Positions 23,547 to 34,219 of a DNA stretch of 40,688 bases are shown one piece after another; positions within the stretch are counted from its first letter, which is position 1, and every line of letters starts with the position of its first letter. The stretch spans positions 1 to 40,688 of the forward strand of contig JAQYPV010000024.1 of NCBI GenBank assembly GCA_028726605.1, given 5' to 3'. The notes beneath the pieces were generated by a model. It was not told the DNA's origin and did no database searches. It saw nothing but the letters and a program-made list of their open reading frames with translations. The position numbers and the translations under genes were made by a program. This DNA is from Peptoniphilaceae bacterium (GTDB taxonomy: Bacteria; Bacillota; Clostridia; Tissierellales; Peptoniphilaceae).

Positions 23547-25994
23547 CTAGTCGTCCGTCTCTTCTGGCTCGATGACCTTGGCCACCGCCACAATCCGTTC
23601 TTCTTCCTTCTTGACGTCCTTGAGCTTCACCCCTTGCGTCACGCGGCTCAGCGTACTGATGCTCGACACCGCCAAGCGAATGAGGTCGTTGTTCTGGGAC
23701 ATCAAGAGTACCTCGTCCTCGGAATTCACGAGCATCCCCGCCACGAGGTTCCCCGTGCGCTTGGTGATCTTGTACGTGTAGAGGCCCTTCCCGCCGCGGT
23801 TCTGCACCGTGTACTGGTCGATCTTAGTCTTCTTCCCGTAGCCGTTTTCCGTCATGATGAGCACGTAGGGCTGGTCGCTCACGGTGTCCATGTCGATCAC
23901 GCGGTCGTCTTTCGACAGCGTGATGCCCTTCACGCCTCGGCTCACACGGCCGATGGCGCGCACGGTCTTCAAGGAGAAGCGGATGGACATGCCCTTCTGC
24001 GTCACGACGAAGGCCTCATCGTCGTCTCCGGCGATGCGCACCGCCACGAGCTGATCTCCCTCATCCAGTGTGATCGCCTTCAGGCCGTTCGCACGCACGC
24101 TCTTGAAGTTCGCCGTCTCCGTCTTCTTCAATGTACCACGTTCCGTCATCATGATGAAGTAGCGACCCTTGCTCATGACCTCGTTCATGGGGAACATGGA
24201 CTCGATCTTCTCCTCCGGATTGAGCTGCAGGAGGTTGACGATCGCCTGGCCGCGTGCCGTACGGCTGCCTTCCGGAATCTCATAGGCGTTTAAGGTGTAG
24301 ACCCTGCCCATGTTCGTGAAGAAGAGCATCTCGTCGTGCGTCGAGATCACAAAGAGGTGCTTGACGGTGTCGTCATCCTTGGTCGTCATGCCGCGAATGC
24401 CCTTCCCGCCGCGATTCTGCACCTTGTACTGATCCGCCGACGTGCGCTTGATGTAACCGCGCTCCGTGAGCGTCACCACGACTGCCTCTTCCTCGATGAG
24501 GTCTTCGATGTCGATCTCATCCACCGCCGGCTTGATCTTCGTGCGACGTCGGTCCGCGTACTTCTCCTTGATCTCCAGCAGTTCTTCTTGGATCACGCTC
24601 AAGAGCACCGCACGGCTTCCCAAAATCTCACGGAAACGCGCAATTTTCTCCAACAGTTCCTCGTATTCTTCATCCAGCTTTTCCCGTTCCAACCCGGACA
24701 GGCGCTTCATCTGCATGTCCAAGATGGCCTGAGACTGGAGGTCATCCAGACCGAAGCGCTCCAGGAAAATACGCTTGATCTCGTCGATGTCGTAACTCGA
24801 GCGGATGATCTTGAGGATCTCGTCGATGTGGTCGATGGCAAGGCGAAGTCCCTCGACGATGTGCGCGCGCTTTTCGGCTTTGTCGAGGTCAAATTGCGTC
24901 CGCCGCGTGACCACATCCACCTGGTGGTCAATGTAGTGCAAGATGAGATCGCGCATCGACAGCATCTTCGGCCGCCCGTCCACGAGCGCCAAGTTGATGA
25001 TGCCAAACGTGGTCTCCATCTGCGTGTACTTGTAGAGGTTGTTGAGGACGATCTTCGGAATGGCGTCGCGCTTTAGGTCGATCACGATGCGCATGCCCGT
25101 GCGGTTCGTGTCGTCGCGAATGTCCGAAATGCCCTCAATGCGCTTCTCTTTGACCAGCTCCGCGATCTTCATGATGAGTTTCGCCTTGTTGACCTGGTAG
25201 GGAATCTCCGTCACCGTGATGCGATTTCTGCCGTGAATCTCTTCCACGCGCGCCACAGCGCGCAACTTGATCTTGCCACGCCCCGTCTCGTAGGCCTCGC
25301 GAATGCCGGCCTTGCCCATGATGTGCGCCCCCGTCGGAAAGTCCGGACCGGGGATGATCTCCATGAGCTCGTCCAGCGAGAGATCCGGATTCTGCATTAA
25401 GGCGATCGTCGCGTCGATGGTCTCTCCCAAATTGTGCGGCGCCATGTTGGTCGCCATGCCGACGGCAATGCCCGCCGACCCGTTGACGATGAGGTTGGGA
25501 AAGCGCGACGGCAACACCAACGGCTCCAACTCTTCCTCGTCGAAGTTGGGCTGAAAGTCCACCGTGTCCTTGTTGATGTCCCGAAGCATCTCGAGGGCCA
25601 ATTTCGACATGCGTACCTCGGTGTAACGCATGGCCGCCGCGCCGTCGCCGTCGATGGAACCGAAGTTGCCCTGTCCATCTGCCAGCGGATAGCGCGTGTT
25701 AAACGGCTGCGCCAAGCGCACGACGGCGTCGTAGATGGCCGAGTCTCCGTGCGGATGGAAACGACCCATGACATCACCCACGAGACGCGCCGACTTACGG
25801 TACGGCTTGTCCGGCGTGAGCCCCAACTGCGCCATGCCGTAGAGGATGCGGCGATGGACGGGTTTTAAGCCATCTCGAACGTCCGGTAACGCGCGCCCGA
25901 CGATGACGGACATCGAATAGTCGAGATACGAACTCTTCATCTCCTCTTCGAGATCCGTCTCCAAGATATTACTGTTTTTCAACTCTTCCGCCAT
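23547..25994 (-). CDS. gyrA: DNA gyrase subunit A
   Basis: Breaks and rejoins DNA in the gyrase tetramer with GyrB, introducing negative supercoils. All parts are present in 815 residues: the winged-helix/tower domain with active-site Tyr124 ([10 protein letters not shown]), and a C-terminal beta-pinwheel with repeated GYG/GG-type blades, including the GyrA-box-like QNRGGKG (twice). The quinolone-determining segment reads [20 protein letters not shown] with Ser85 and Asp89, the unmutated residues at the E. coli 83/87 positions. The start is 17 bp after gyrB. Same operon as rsbV downstream. Confidence 0.97.
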   Translation of the reverse strand: MAEELKNSNILETDLEEEMKSSYLDYSMSVIVGRALPDVRDGLKPVHRRILYGMAQLGLTPDKPYRKSARLVGDVMGRFHPHGDSAIYDAVVRLAQPFNTRYPLADGQGNFGSIDGDGAAAMRYTEVRMSKLALEMLRDINKDTVDFQPNFDEEELEPLVLPSRFPNLIVNGSAGIAVGMATNMAPHNLGETIDATIALMQNPDLSLDELMEIIPGPDFPTGAHIMGKAGIREAYETGRGKIKLRAVARVEEIHGRNRITVTEIPYQVNKAKLIMKIAELVKEKRIEGISDIRDDTNRTGMRIVIDLKRDAIPKIVLNNLYKYTQMETTFGIINLALVDGRPKMLSMRDLILHYIDHQVDVVTRRTQFDLDKAEKRAHIVEGLRLAIDHIDEILKIIRSSYDIDEIKRIFLERFGLDDLQSQAILDMQMKRLSGLEREKLDEEYEELLEKIARFREILGSRAVLLSVIQEELLEIKEKYADRRRTKIKPAVDEIDIEDLIEEEAVVVTLTERGYIKRTSADQYKVQNRGGKGIRGMTTKDDDTVKHLFVISTHDEMLFFTNMGRVYTLNAYEIPEGSRTARGQAIVNLLQLNPEEKIESMFPMNEVMSKGRYFIMMTERGTLKKTETANFKSVRANGLKAITLDEGDQLVAVRIAGDDDEAFVVTQKGMSIRFSLKTVRAIGRVSRGVKGITLSKDDRVIDMDTVSDQPYVLIMTENGYGKKTKIDQYTVQNRGGKGLYTYKITKRTGNLVAGMLVNSEDEVLLMSQNNDLIRLAVSSISTLSRVTQGVKLKDVKKEEERIVAVAKVIEPEETDD

Positions 25995-26011
25995 GTCACC
26001 CTTCCTTCCGC

Positions 26012-27967
<1,956 letters not shown>

Positions 27968-29059
27968 TCATTCGACGCCGCGCTCTTCTCTCGCGTGACC
28001 GTCCACGACATGATAGAAATGCGCCTCGGGCGCATGTTGTCTCAAAAAACCCGCCTGATTGGTGGTGATGACGCTCTGAAACGGGCGAATCACCTCCAAC
28101 AGCTTCGCCGCACGCGTATCATCCAACTCCGAAAACGCGTCATCCAAAAGGAGGAGCGGCGCTTTCCCACTCACACGCTTTCGCTCAAAGAGTTCCGCCA
28201 ATTTGCACGACAGCGTGATGCTGCGACTCTGCCCCTGCGAGGCGAAAAGACGCGCCGGCGTGTCGTTAATGGTGATGAGAAAGTCATCGCGCTGCGGCCC
28301 CACGTGCGTGTAGCGTTCGCGAAGGTCGCGCTCTCTCGATTGCCGGAGCACTTGGAGATTGTAATCCATGTCCTCGCCGATCTCCGTCTTATAGGTGAAG
28401 CGAAGGCGCTCTTCGTGACGGGAGAGCTCCTGATGGATGGCGTTGGCATCCGTCTCCAGGCGTTCCAGTAGTTTTCTCCGTTGATGGACGATCTCGATCA
28501 TCGCGTGCGCCAGTTGCTGATCCAACGCATCCAGCTGCGCCATCATCCATTTGGGCTTACGCTTCACCAACTGATTGCGCTGGTAGAGCACCTTTTCGTA
28601 GATGGAGAGCGTCGCGTGATAACGCGTCTGCGTGGCATTCAGAAGGTCATCCATGAAGCGCCGACGCTCGCCGGGGGAGCCTTGCACGAGTTCCAAGTGT
28701 TCCGGCGCAAAGAGCACGACGTCGAAGAGTTCATTCACCTCTCGCGACGAACCGATGTCCACCCGGTTGATGCGCACGCGCTTCTTCTCCACCATGGAGA
28801 TTTTCGTCTCGATCTCACGAGATCGCGAAGCATTTTCGATGCGCGTGAGCACATAGAGGGAGCGCTCGCCAAAGCGGATCATCTCCCGATCGCGCCGCGC
28901 TTTGAACGAGTGGCCACGCGCCGAGAGGTAGATGCTCTCCAGTAAATTGGTCTTGCCCTGAGCGTTGTCGCCGTAAAAGACGTGACACCCGGGGTAAAAC
29001 TCCAATTTCTGATAGGCGTAATTGCGAAAGTTGATCAGCGCGAGCGCTTTGAGGGTCAC
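27968..29059 (-). CDS. recF: DNA replication and repair protein RecF
   Basis: SMC-like ATPase that helps load RecA at single-strand gaps with RecO and RecR. The N-terminal LKALALINFRNY and Walker A GDNAQGKTNLLE are family hallmarks, with the coiled region in the middle (about 160-220), the signature ASQGQSRSITLSCKLAE and Walker B PLLLLDDAFSELD. The length of 363 is normal. It starts 3 bp after yaaA, in the standard dnaA-gyrA origin cluster. Confidence 0.96.
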   Translation of the reverse strand: MTLKALALINFRNYAYQKLEFYPGCHVFYGDNAQGKTNLLESIYLSARGHSFKARRDREMIRFGERSLYVLTRIENASRSREIETKISMVEKKRVRINRVDIGSSREVNELFDVVLFAPEHLELVQGSPGERRRFMDDLLNATQTRYHATLSIYEKVLYQRNQLVKRKPKWMMAQLDALDQQLAHAMIEIVHQRRKLLERLETDANAIHQELSRHEERLRFTYKTEIGEDMDYNLQVLRQSRERDLRERYTHVGPQRDDFLITINDTPARLFASQGQSRSITLSCKLAELFERKRVSGKAPLLLLDDAFSELDDTRAAKLLEVIRPFQSVITTNQAGFLRQHAPEAHFYHVVDGHAREERGVE

Positions 29060-29062
29060 GGC

Positions 29063-29281
29063 TTACCGCCTTTCCTCGACCACGATGCCTTCCCAGTCTT
29101 CGAAGCGGATCCGATCGCCCACGACGAGCTTCTTGCCGCGCTGTGTGCAAGGCGCTTCATTCACCCACACGTCTCCCTCTTGAATGCGAATCTTGGCCTC
29201 CGCGCCGGAGGAGACGACGCTCGAGAGTTTGAGCGCCTGATCCAGTCGAATGAAGGGGCTTTTGATTTGAATTTCGTCCAT
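29063..29281 (-). CDS. yaaA: S4-domain RNA-binding protein, YaaA type
   Basis: Small protein of 72 residues with a single S4 domain: FIRLDQALKLSSVVSSGAEA then IRIQEGDVWVNEAPCTQRGK. In many Bacillota such a gene stands between dnaN and recF; it is a likely RNA or ribosome binder with no settled role. ATG 29281 is preferred, with GGAG six bases upstream inside the dnaN end; five more codons are open upstream. The gap to the dnaN stop is one base. Confidence 0.93.
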   Translation of the reverse strand: MDEIQIKSPFIRLDQALKLSSVVSSGAEAKIRIQEGDVWVNEAPCTQRGKKLVVGDRIRFEDWEGIVVEERR

Positions 29282-29282
29282 C

Positions 29283-30395
29283 TCATTCTCCGGCAATGCG
29301 CACCGGAAGCACCAAGTAGAGGGCGTGATCCGGATCTTCCAGCGGCCGCACGATCATGGGATTGAGCGATCCGTTGAGCGTCAAGACCAACTTTTCACTG
29401 TCTAAGGCGCGAATGCCATCCAATAGGTATTTGGCGTTAAAGGCGATGAGGAGTTCTTCCCCATCCATCTCTTCCAAAGGCACGTATTCGTTCACTTCGC
29501 CGATTTCCGCATTGGATTCGATGTAGAGGCCGTCAGATTTCACTTTGAGTTTGATGAGGTGGGCGCGTTCCGCCTGCGTGAGCAGCGACGCACGCTCAAC
29601 GGCATCGCGAAGACTCTGACGATCCACGACCACTTTGGTCTCGTGATCCAGCGAGATGATCTGTTCGTAGTCGATGTAGTTTTTGTCGATGAGGCGCGAC
29701 GAAAGGGTGATGTCGCCGCTCTCGACTTCGATGTGCGTCTCCGTGGCCCGAAGCGCCGCCGTCTCCGCCGGATCCAAAATGCGCGAGAGTTCGATCATCG
29801 CGCGCTTAGGGACAATGCAGTCCTTCTCGTAGTCCATCGCCCCCTCGCCGAGGAGGATGTCGTGAAGCGCTAGGCGGTACCCGTCAAGGGCGACGAAGCG
29901 CAGGCTCTGTTGGCGGCGTTCCAGATAAATCCCCGTCAGCGCGATCTTGGATTCATCGATGGAGGTGGCAAACTCCGTCTCTTGAATGGCGCGCATGAGG
30001 GCGTCATTGGCCACTTCGCTCACCTCATCCGTTTCTACGTTCTGGAGGATGGGGAATTCGTCCGGATTCTGGACTTGGAGTCGAAAACGGCTGTCCCGAC
30101 AGGTGATTTCCACGACCCCGTTTTTCTCCTGGACGGTGGCCGGCGCCGCGGGCAACTTGCGAAAGATATTGCCAATCATCGTGGCCGGCAGTACCACGAC
30201 GCCTTCTTCCATGACGTCGCAGGCGAGGCGCGTCGTGATGGACAATTCGAGATCGGTGGCCATTAGCGTGAGCGAACCGTCGCGCGCGTCAAAGCGAATG
30301 CATTCCAGAATGGGCATGGGCGTTCGCGTCGAAATGGCTCGTTGACATTGGGTAATGCGACGCAGGAGCTCCTGCGGTTGCACTTGAAATTTCAT
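29283..30395 (-). CDS. dnaN: DNA polymerase III beta subunit (sliding clamp)
   Basis: Forms the ring that tethers DNA polymerase III to DNA. The 370-residue length and three repeated clamp domains fit the family; recognisable pieces are PILECIRFDARDGSLTLMAT, VVLPATMIGNIFRKLP, and the C-terminal NPMIVRP and LYLVLPVRI. AAGGGGGAG precedes ATG 30395. It follows dnaA with a 160-bp gap that holds DnaA-box-like sites. Confidence 0.97.
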   Translation of the reverse strand: MKFQVQPQELLRRITQCQRAISTRTPMPILECIRFDARDGSLTLMATDLELSITTRLACDVMEEGVVVLPATMIGNIFRKLPAAPATVQEKNGVVEITCRDSRFRLQVQNPDEFPILQNVETDEVSEVANDALMRAIQETEFATSIDESKIALTGIYLERRQQSLRFVALDGYRLALHDILLGEGAMDYEKDCIVPKRAMIELSRILDPAETAALRATETHIEVESGDITLSSRLIDKNYIDYEQIISLDHETKVVVDRQSLRDAVERASLLTQAERAHLIKLKVKSDGLYIESNAEIGEVNEYVPLEEMDGEELLIAFNAKYLLDGIRALDSEKLVLTLNGSLNPMIVRPLEDPDHALYLVLPVRIAGE

Positions 30396-30555
30396 GGTGC
30401 TCCCCCTTCATTCTCTTCATAAGCCAGCAGTATAAGTAGTAGAGGCGGTGGAATCGGTGGATAAGTTGATCGATTCTCAGGGAATCGTCATTTCACCGTT
30501 GGATAAGATGGTGGATTTTCACCGCTTTTCCTCGCTCGTTCTCCACACTTCTCCA
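30396..30555. other. dnaA-dnaN spacer with DnaA-box-like sites (second oriC segment)
   Basis: Sites close to TTATCCACA are visible: minus strand TTATCCACC (30456-30464), TTATCCAAC (30498-30506) and AAATCCACC (30510-30518), plus strand TTCTCCACA (30539-30547). A minus-strand TATACT (30429-30434) could be a dnaN -10. Boxes on both sides of dnaA suggest a bipartite origin as in Bacillus subtilis. Confidence 0.65.
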
Positions 30556-32046
30556 CTATACATGGGTTAGCTGTGCCGTGAGTGCTTCAATATCACTCTT
30601 TATCGTCTCATCGACTCTCATTCGATCGCGGATCTTATCCACGGCATGCATCACCGTCGTGTGATCCCGATCAAAGGCGCGTCCGATATGCATCAGCGAC
30701 GCGTTGGTGAGTTCTCGGCAGAGATACATGGCCACCTGTCGCGGCAGGACGATGGCCCCTTGCCGTGATTTGGAGGTCAAATCGTCGGCCTTCAGACTAT
30801 AGAAGTCGGCCACGCGACGGATGATCTCATCGGTCGACAGTTCGGCTTCCGAGTGTTCTTCCATTTTGAGGGCCTCGCGCGTCGTCTGCAGCGCTTCATC
30901 GCGGTCCATTGTCGTGCCGTCGCCCTCTTTAAAGCGAAAATAGGCGAGCACACGGAGCAGCGCACCCTCCAGTTCGCGGATGTTCGATGTCACATGCGTC
31001 GCGATGAATTCGATCACGTATTGCGGAAGCGAGAGCGACTCCCCCTTCATCTTGTGATTCAGGATGGCGACGCGTGTTTCGAAATCCGGCTGTTGGATGT
31101 CCACGGTCATACCGCCCTCAAAGCGCGTCACCAGCCGGTCTTCCAGATTTTTCAGTTCCTTCGGCGGCTTATCTGCTGAGAGAACGATCTGTCTTCCCGC
31201 TTCCTTCAAATCGTTGAAGGTGTGAAAGACCTCTTCCATCGTCGCCTTTTTGCCGGCGATGAATTGGATGTCGTCAATCAAGAGGCAGTCGATGGAGCGG
31301 TATTTGCGCCGAAAGTTCTCCTTTTCGGCATTCGTGCCGTTCTCGATGACGGCGATCATCTCGTTCATGAAGTTCTCACTGGTGATGTAGAGCACTTTCT
31401 TGGTCGGGTCCTTCAGGATCTCATGGGCGATGGCCTGCATGAGATGGGTCTTTCCCAGTCCGGAGAGTCCGTAGATGAACAGCGGGTTGTAGACCATACC
31501 CGGCTCGCGGATGACCGCTCGCGCCGTGGCGTAGGCGAAGTCGTTGCTTGCCCCGCGCACGAAACTGTCGATGGTGTATTTCGGGTTGAGCGTGGCATAG
31601 CCGTTGGTGCGTCGCTGCTGTTCGATGAACTTCTTTTCTTCCCAGTGCTTTTGCACGGCCTCATCCTGTGCCGGATGTACCGCCCGTTTTTCCGGCATGA
31701 ACAAAGGCGCCACAGCTTCAGGGTCGTCTCCTCCTTCGCGAGGTTCTACAGGCGCCACGCCGTCGCGAAAGCGCTCCAGCGTCGCCTCGTACTCGGCCAT
31801 GCTGGGATCCACGAGGACGATTGAGATGGGTCGATCGCAGATGTAGGAGATACAGCGCGCGATGTCGTCCTTGTATTTTTTATCGACCATCGAATGGATG
31901 AATCCGCTCGTGCTGTCCAGATAGAGCGTGTCTCGGTCGAGGGCGAGGGGAATGAGAGGCTGAATCCAGTTCTTGAGCTGAATGGGATTGAGTTCCAGCT
32001 CCAGCATGTTGATGACCTCATTCCAAATCATCATTAATTCATTCAT
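30556..32046 (-). CDS. dnaA: Chromosomal replication initiator DnaA
   Basis: AAA+ initiator that binds DnaA boxes and opens oriC. Domain I (about residues 1-85, IWNEVINMLELELNPIQLKN), a short linker, the AAA+ domain with Walker A GLSGLGKTH and Walker B LLIDDIQFIAGK, and domain IV with the signature DRDHTTVMHAVDKIRDR are all present in 496 residues. I place the start at ATG 32046 with CGGAGGG four bases upstream; the frame runs open to 32187 but through origin DNA. No convincing dnaA promoter with both hexamers was found. Confidence 0.97.
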   Translation of the reverse strand: MNELMMIWNEVINMLELELNPIQLKNWIQPLIPLALDRDTLYLDSTSGFIHSMVDKKYKDDIARCISYICDRPISIVLVDPSMAEYEATLERFRDGVAPVEPREGGDDPEAVAPLFMPEKRAVHPAQDEAVQKHWEEKKFIEQQRRTNGYATLNPKYTIDSFVRGASNDFAYATARAVIREPGMVYNPLFIYGLSGLGKTHLMQAIAHEILKDPTKKVLYITSENFMNEMIAVIENGTNAEKENFRRKYRSIDCLLIDDIQFIAGKKATMEEVFHTFNDLKEAGRQIVLSADKPPKELKNLEDRLVTRFEGGMTVDIQQPDFETRVAILNHKMKGESLSLPQYVIEFIATHVTSNIRELEGALLRVLAYFRFKEGDGTTMDRDEALQTTREALKMEEHSEAELSTDEIIRRVADFYSLKADDLTSKSRQGAIVLPRQVAMYLCRELTNASLMHIGRAFDRDHTTVMHAVDKIRDRMRVDETIKSDIEALTAQLTHV

Positions 32047-32437
32047 GCACCCTCCGTTATCCACCGTGTTATCCCGAATCCGACAGAGCGCGGCATTCGA
32101 GACAGAGCACGTCCTCACTTGTTTTCCATATTTTTCCTCACATTTGTGCACATATCCACAATACGCAATCCGAAAATGGTTATTCACCGGGAAAAATGCG
32201 GGGCAAACGGCTCGATTCGCGATTTTTGAGAATTATTCCGCTCCAGTTTTCCACAAGTTTTCCACAATTGTGTATAATCGAGGAAAAAAGTGTAAAAAAT
32301 GGCCCAGAAGCACCGAATTATTATATCATAACGGTGGGAACGGTGGATAATTCGCTACAGTGACGCCAAGGGCTGGGGCGAACGCTTCACTGCGTCACAT
32401 GGCAAGACGAATGGGATAAGTGAAGAGGGTCAAACGC

Positions 32438-32459
32438 GGCGGCCTTGAGGCGGCCTTGA
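32438..32459. repeat. 11-bp tandem repeat inside oriC region
   Basis: GGCGGCCTTGA occurs twice head to tail (32438-32448, 32449-32459). It is in the GC-rich right part of the origin gap. Role unknown. Confidence 0.75.
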
Positions 32460-32556
32460 AAATCAACGCTTCGGTCAACGGCACGGGCCGAGCAGGGCAA
32501 AAAAGTGCTTCCTCGGTGAATGGGAAGGAAAAAAACGCCGGGTCAATCATCTTTCC

Positions 32557-32585
32557 TTGACAGTTAAAAAGTCGATTTTTATAAT
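32557..32585 (+). promoter_or_regulatory. Consensus promoter of rpmH operon
   Basis: A perfect TTGACA (32557-32562), a 17-bp spacer, and a perfect TATAAT (32580-32585), 55 bp upstream of rpmH. This is the strongest promoter seen in the window and fits the need for high ribosomal protein expression. Confidence 0.93.
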
Positions 32586-32639
32586 ATTATAGATACTCTA
32601 GATTGCGAGCGACGCAGACAGAGGGAAAGGAGGAAGAAG

Positions 32640-32774
32640 ATGAAGAGAACCTATCAGCCGAATGTGCATAAGAGAAAAAAGGACCACGGCTTCCGCGCCA
32701 GAATGTCGACGAAAAACGGACGTCGCGTCTTGAAAGCCAGACGCCTTAAGGGTCGTAAAAAGCTCTCCGCGTAG
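32640..32774 (+). CDS. rpmH: 50S ribosomal protein L34
   Basis: Encodes 44 residues starting [20 protein letters not shown] and ending with the basic [14 protein letters not shown], the full standard length and sequence pattern of L34. AAAGGAGGAAGAAG precedes ATG 32640. It is the first gene rightward of oriC and has its own consensus promoter. A hairpin with T tract overlaps its stop codon. Confidence 0.97.
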   Translation: MKRTYQPNVHKRKKDHGFRARMSTKNGRRVLKARRLKGRKKLSA

Positions 32775-32800
32775 GTCCGTTAAACGGGCCTGCTTTTTTT
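32771..32800 (+). terminator. Attenuating terminator between rpmH and rnpA
   Basis: GTAGGTCCG (32771-32779) pairs with CGGGCCTGC (32785-32793), with two G-U pairs, then T7. It begins at the rpmH stop codon. Since rnpA starts 14 bp later and shows no other promoter, partial read-through would set much more L34 than RNase P protein. Confidence 0.8.
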
Positions 32801-32813
32801 ATGAGGAGGTGCG

Positions 32814-33236
32814 ATGGAACGCGCATTGCGTTTACGTAAAAACGAAGAATTCAAACGCGTCTACCGCCGCGGCGTACCTGCGTACAATCGGGATTTTAAG
32901 ATCATCGGGTATCGCAATGGAACGCATGCCAATCGCTATGGCTTTTCCCTGTCCAAAAAGTTTGGCAAGGCGCACGAGCGCAATAAGATGAAACGCCGTC
33001 TGCGTGAAATTGTGCGGACGCATCAGGACGCCTTTCCCGGCGGCTATGATTTTGTCATCTTACCGCGTGAGAGCGCAAAAGCCCACGATTTTCAGACGCT
33101 CACCCGTTCTTTTCTCCATTGCCTTGCCCAGTGGAATAAACGCATTCGGCAAAAAGGGGAAAAGAAAACGCATGATTCCCATCACAAAAACGGAACGGAC
33201 AAAAAGAGAGAAACCGTCGAGAGAGGAAAAGCATGA
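32814..33236 (+). CDS. rnpA: Ribonuclease P protein component
   Basis: Protein partner of the RNase P ribozyme, which matures tRNA 5' ends. The N-terminal [14 protein letters not shown] and the basic RNR-type helix [15 protein letters not shown] are diagnostic. At 140 residues it has a longer, Lys/Arg-rich C-terminal tail than the usual 110-120. GAGGAGGT precedes ATG 32814. The stop overlaps the yidD start as ATGA. Confidence 0.95.
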   Translation: MERALRLRKNEEFKRVYRRGVPAYNRDFKIIGYRNGTHANRYGFSLSKKFGKAHERNKMKRRLREIVRTHQDAFPGGYDFVILPRESAKAHDFQTLTRSFLHCLAQWNKRIRQKGEKKTHDSHHKNGTDKKRETVERGKA

Positions 33237-33448
33237 ATCGCCTGGCGCTCTTGTTGATTCAATTCTATCGCACATCTCTCTCTCCCCTTTTGGGCAGTGG
33301 AAAGTGTCGCTATACGCCGACGTGTTCGACTTACGCGCTTTCCGCTTTTAAGCGCTATCGTTTTTCGACAGCGGCAATGCTCAGTATGTGGCGCATCCTC
33401 CGATGTAATCCCTTCAGCAAGGGCGGTTACGATCCGCTGTTGCCGTAG
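33233..33448 (+). CDS. yidD: Membrane protein insertion efficiency factor
   Basis: Small membrane-associated protein of 71 residues that assists YidC. The three conserved cysteine areas and family wording are present: [32 protein letters not shown] and [17 protein letters not shown]. It overlaps rnpA by 4 bp and lies just before yidC, the standard order. Confidence 0.95.
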   Translation: MNRLALLLIQFYRTSLSPLLGSGKCRYTPTCSTYALSAFKRYRFSTAAMLSMWRILRCNPFSKGGYDPLLP

Positions 33449-33490
33449 GGGTGCCAACTCGATGGATGCCAAGAAAGAAAGAGGTCGCTT

Positions 33491-34219
33491 TTGGGGGCAA
33501 TACTTAAACCGTTTTCGGATCTGTTTGGCTGGTTGATGTCGTTTTTCTACAACTTCATCTCCGGCACATTCACAGAACCGCAAAACATCTCCTATTTCGC
33601 CATCACGATGATTCTGATGGCCTGCATCAGCCGAATGCTCACCATTCCGCTGATGGCGCAAACGACAAAATCCCAACAGAAAATGACCGCACTTCAGCCC
33701 AAGATGGCCGAATTGCAGAAAAAATACGGCTACGACGAGCGGATCATGCAGCAGAAAACCCAGGAGCTTTACCGCGAAGAAGGCGTCTCCATGATGGGCT
33801 GTTCCAGCTGTCTGCCGACGCTCTTACAGTTCATCCTGATTTTCGCGTTGTTCGAGGTGTTGCGCAATCCGGAAGCCTACTTGGGTCAATCTGTATCCAA
33901 CTTTGCGTCGATTCGCAAGGACTTCTTCTGGATTGAGAACCTCCTGGGGCCGGATCCCCTGAGCTGGGTGGGATTGCCGCTGCTCAACATGCTCTTGCAG
34001 ATCGCCGTCATGTTTTTCAGCCCGCAACGCCAACAGCAGGAACAGATGGCCAAGGGCATGAGCATGACCCTCATGATCATGCCGGTCCTGTTTTACTTCT
34101 TCTCCATCAATTGGGCGTCGGGTCTTTTGCTCTACTGGGTGTTCAGTAGCGTGTTCGACCTCATTTATCGAGGAATCGTAAAATTGGTCACGATGCGTCG
34201 TGTACCGAAGGAGGCGTAA
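33491..34219 (+). CDS. yidC: Membrane protein insertase YidC/Oxa1, TTG start
   Basis: Inserts membrane proteins, alone or with SecYEG. The 242-residue product is the short Gram-positive form with five helices: near N-terminal LFGWLMSFFYNFIS, then ISRMLTIPLMAQTTKSQQKM (the basic cytoplasmic loop), SCLPTLLQFILIFALFEVLR, and a late INWASGLLLYWVFSSVFDLI. No lipobox is evident. The start must be TTG 33491 (AAGAGG a few bases upstream), since the next in-frame ATG would remove the first helix. An out-of-frame ATG frame (33462-33536) overlaps the start and may be accidental. The jag ATG overlaps the stop (TAATG). Confidence 0.93.
   Translation: MGAILKPFSDLFGWLMSFFYNFISGTFTEPQNISYFAITMILMACISRMLTIPLMAQTTKSQQKMTALQPKMAELQKKYGYDERIMQQKTQELYREEGVSMMGCSSCLPTLLQFILIFALFEVLRNPEAYLGQSVSNFASIRKDFFWIENLLGPDPLSWVGLPLLNMLLQIAVMFFSPQRQQQEQMAKGMSMTLMIMPVLFYFFSINWASGLLLYWVFSSVFDLIYRGIVKLVTMRRVPKEA

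Larger units (their letters stand above)
32047..32639. other. Replication origin oriC, dnaA-rpmH interval
   Basis: The only divergent gap in the origin cluster. DnaA-box-like sites (to TTATCCACA): TTATCCACC 32057-32065, ATATCCACA 32152-32160, TTATTCACC 32180-32188, TTTTCCACA 32247-32255 and 32258-32266, and minus-strand TTATCCACC 32342-32350. AT-rich stretches at about 32269-32301 and 32311-32334 could be unwinding elements. The right part (32350-32556) is GC-richer with no gene. Boxes were matched by eye at 7-8 of 9 positions. Confidence 0.85.

Noticed and set aside
22743-24293. 516-residue plus-strand frame across sigma, anti-sigma and gyrA genes
   Set aside because: It crosses several well-supported genes on the opposite strand and is rich in His/Arg/Leu with no recognisable motif.
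33462-33536. 24-residue ATG frame overlapping the yidC start
   Set aside because: It could be an alternative start or leader peptide, but there is no Shine-Dalgarno before it, and the TTG 33491 frame matches the YidC family from its first residues.
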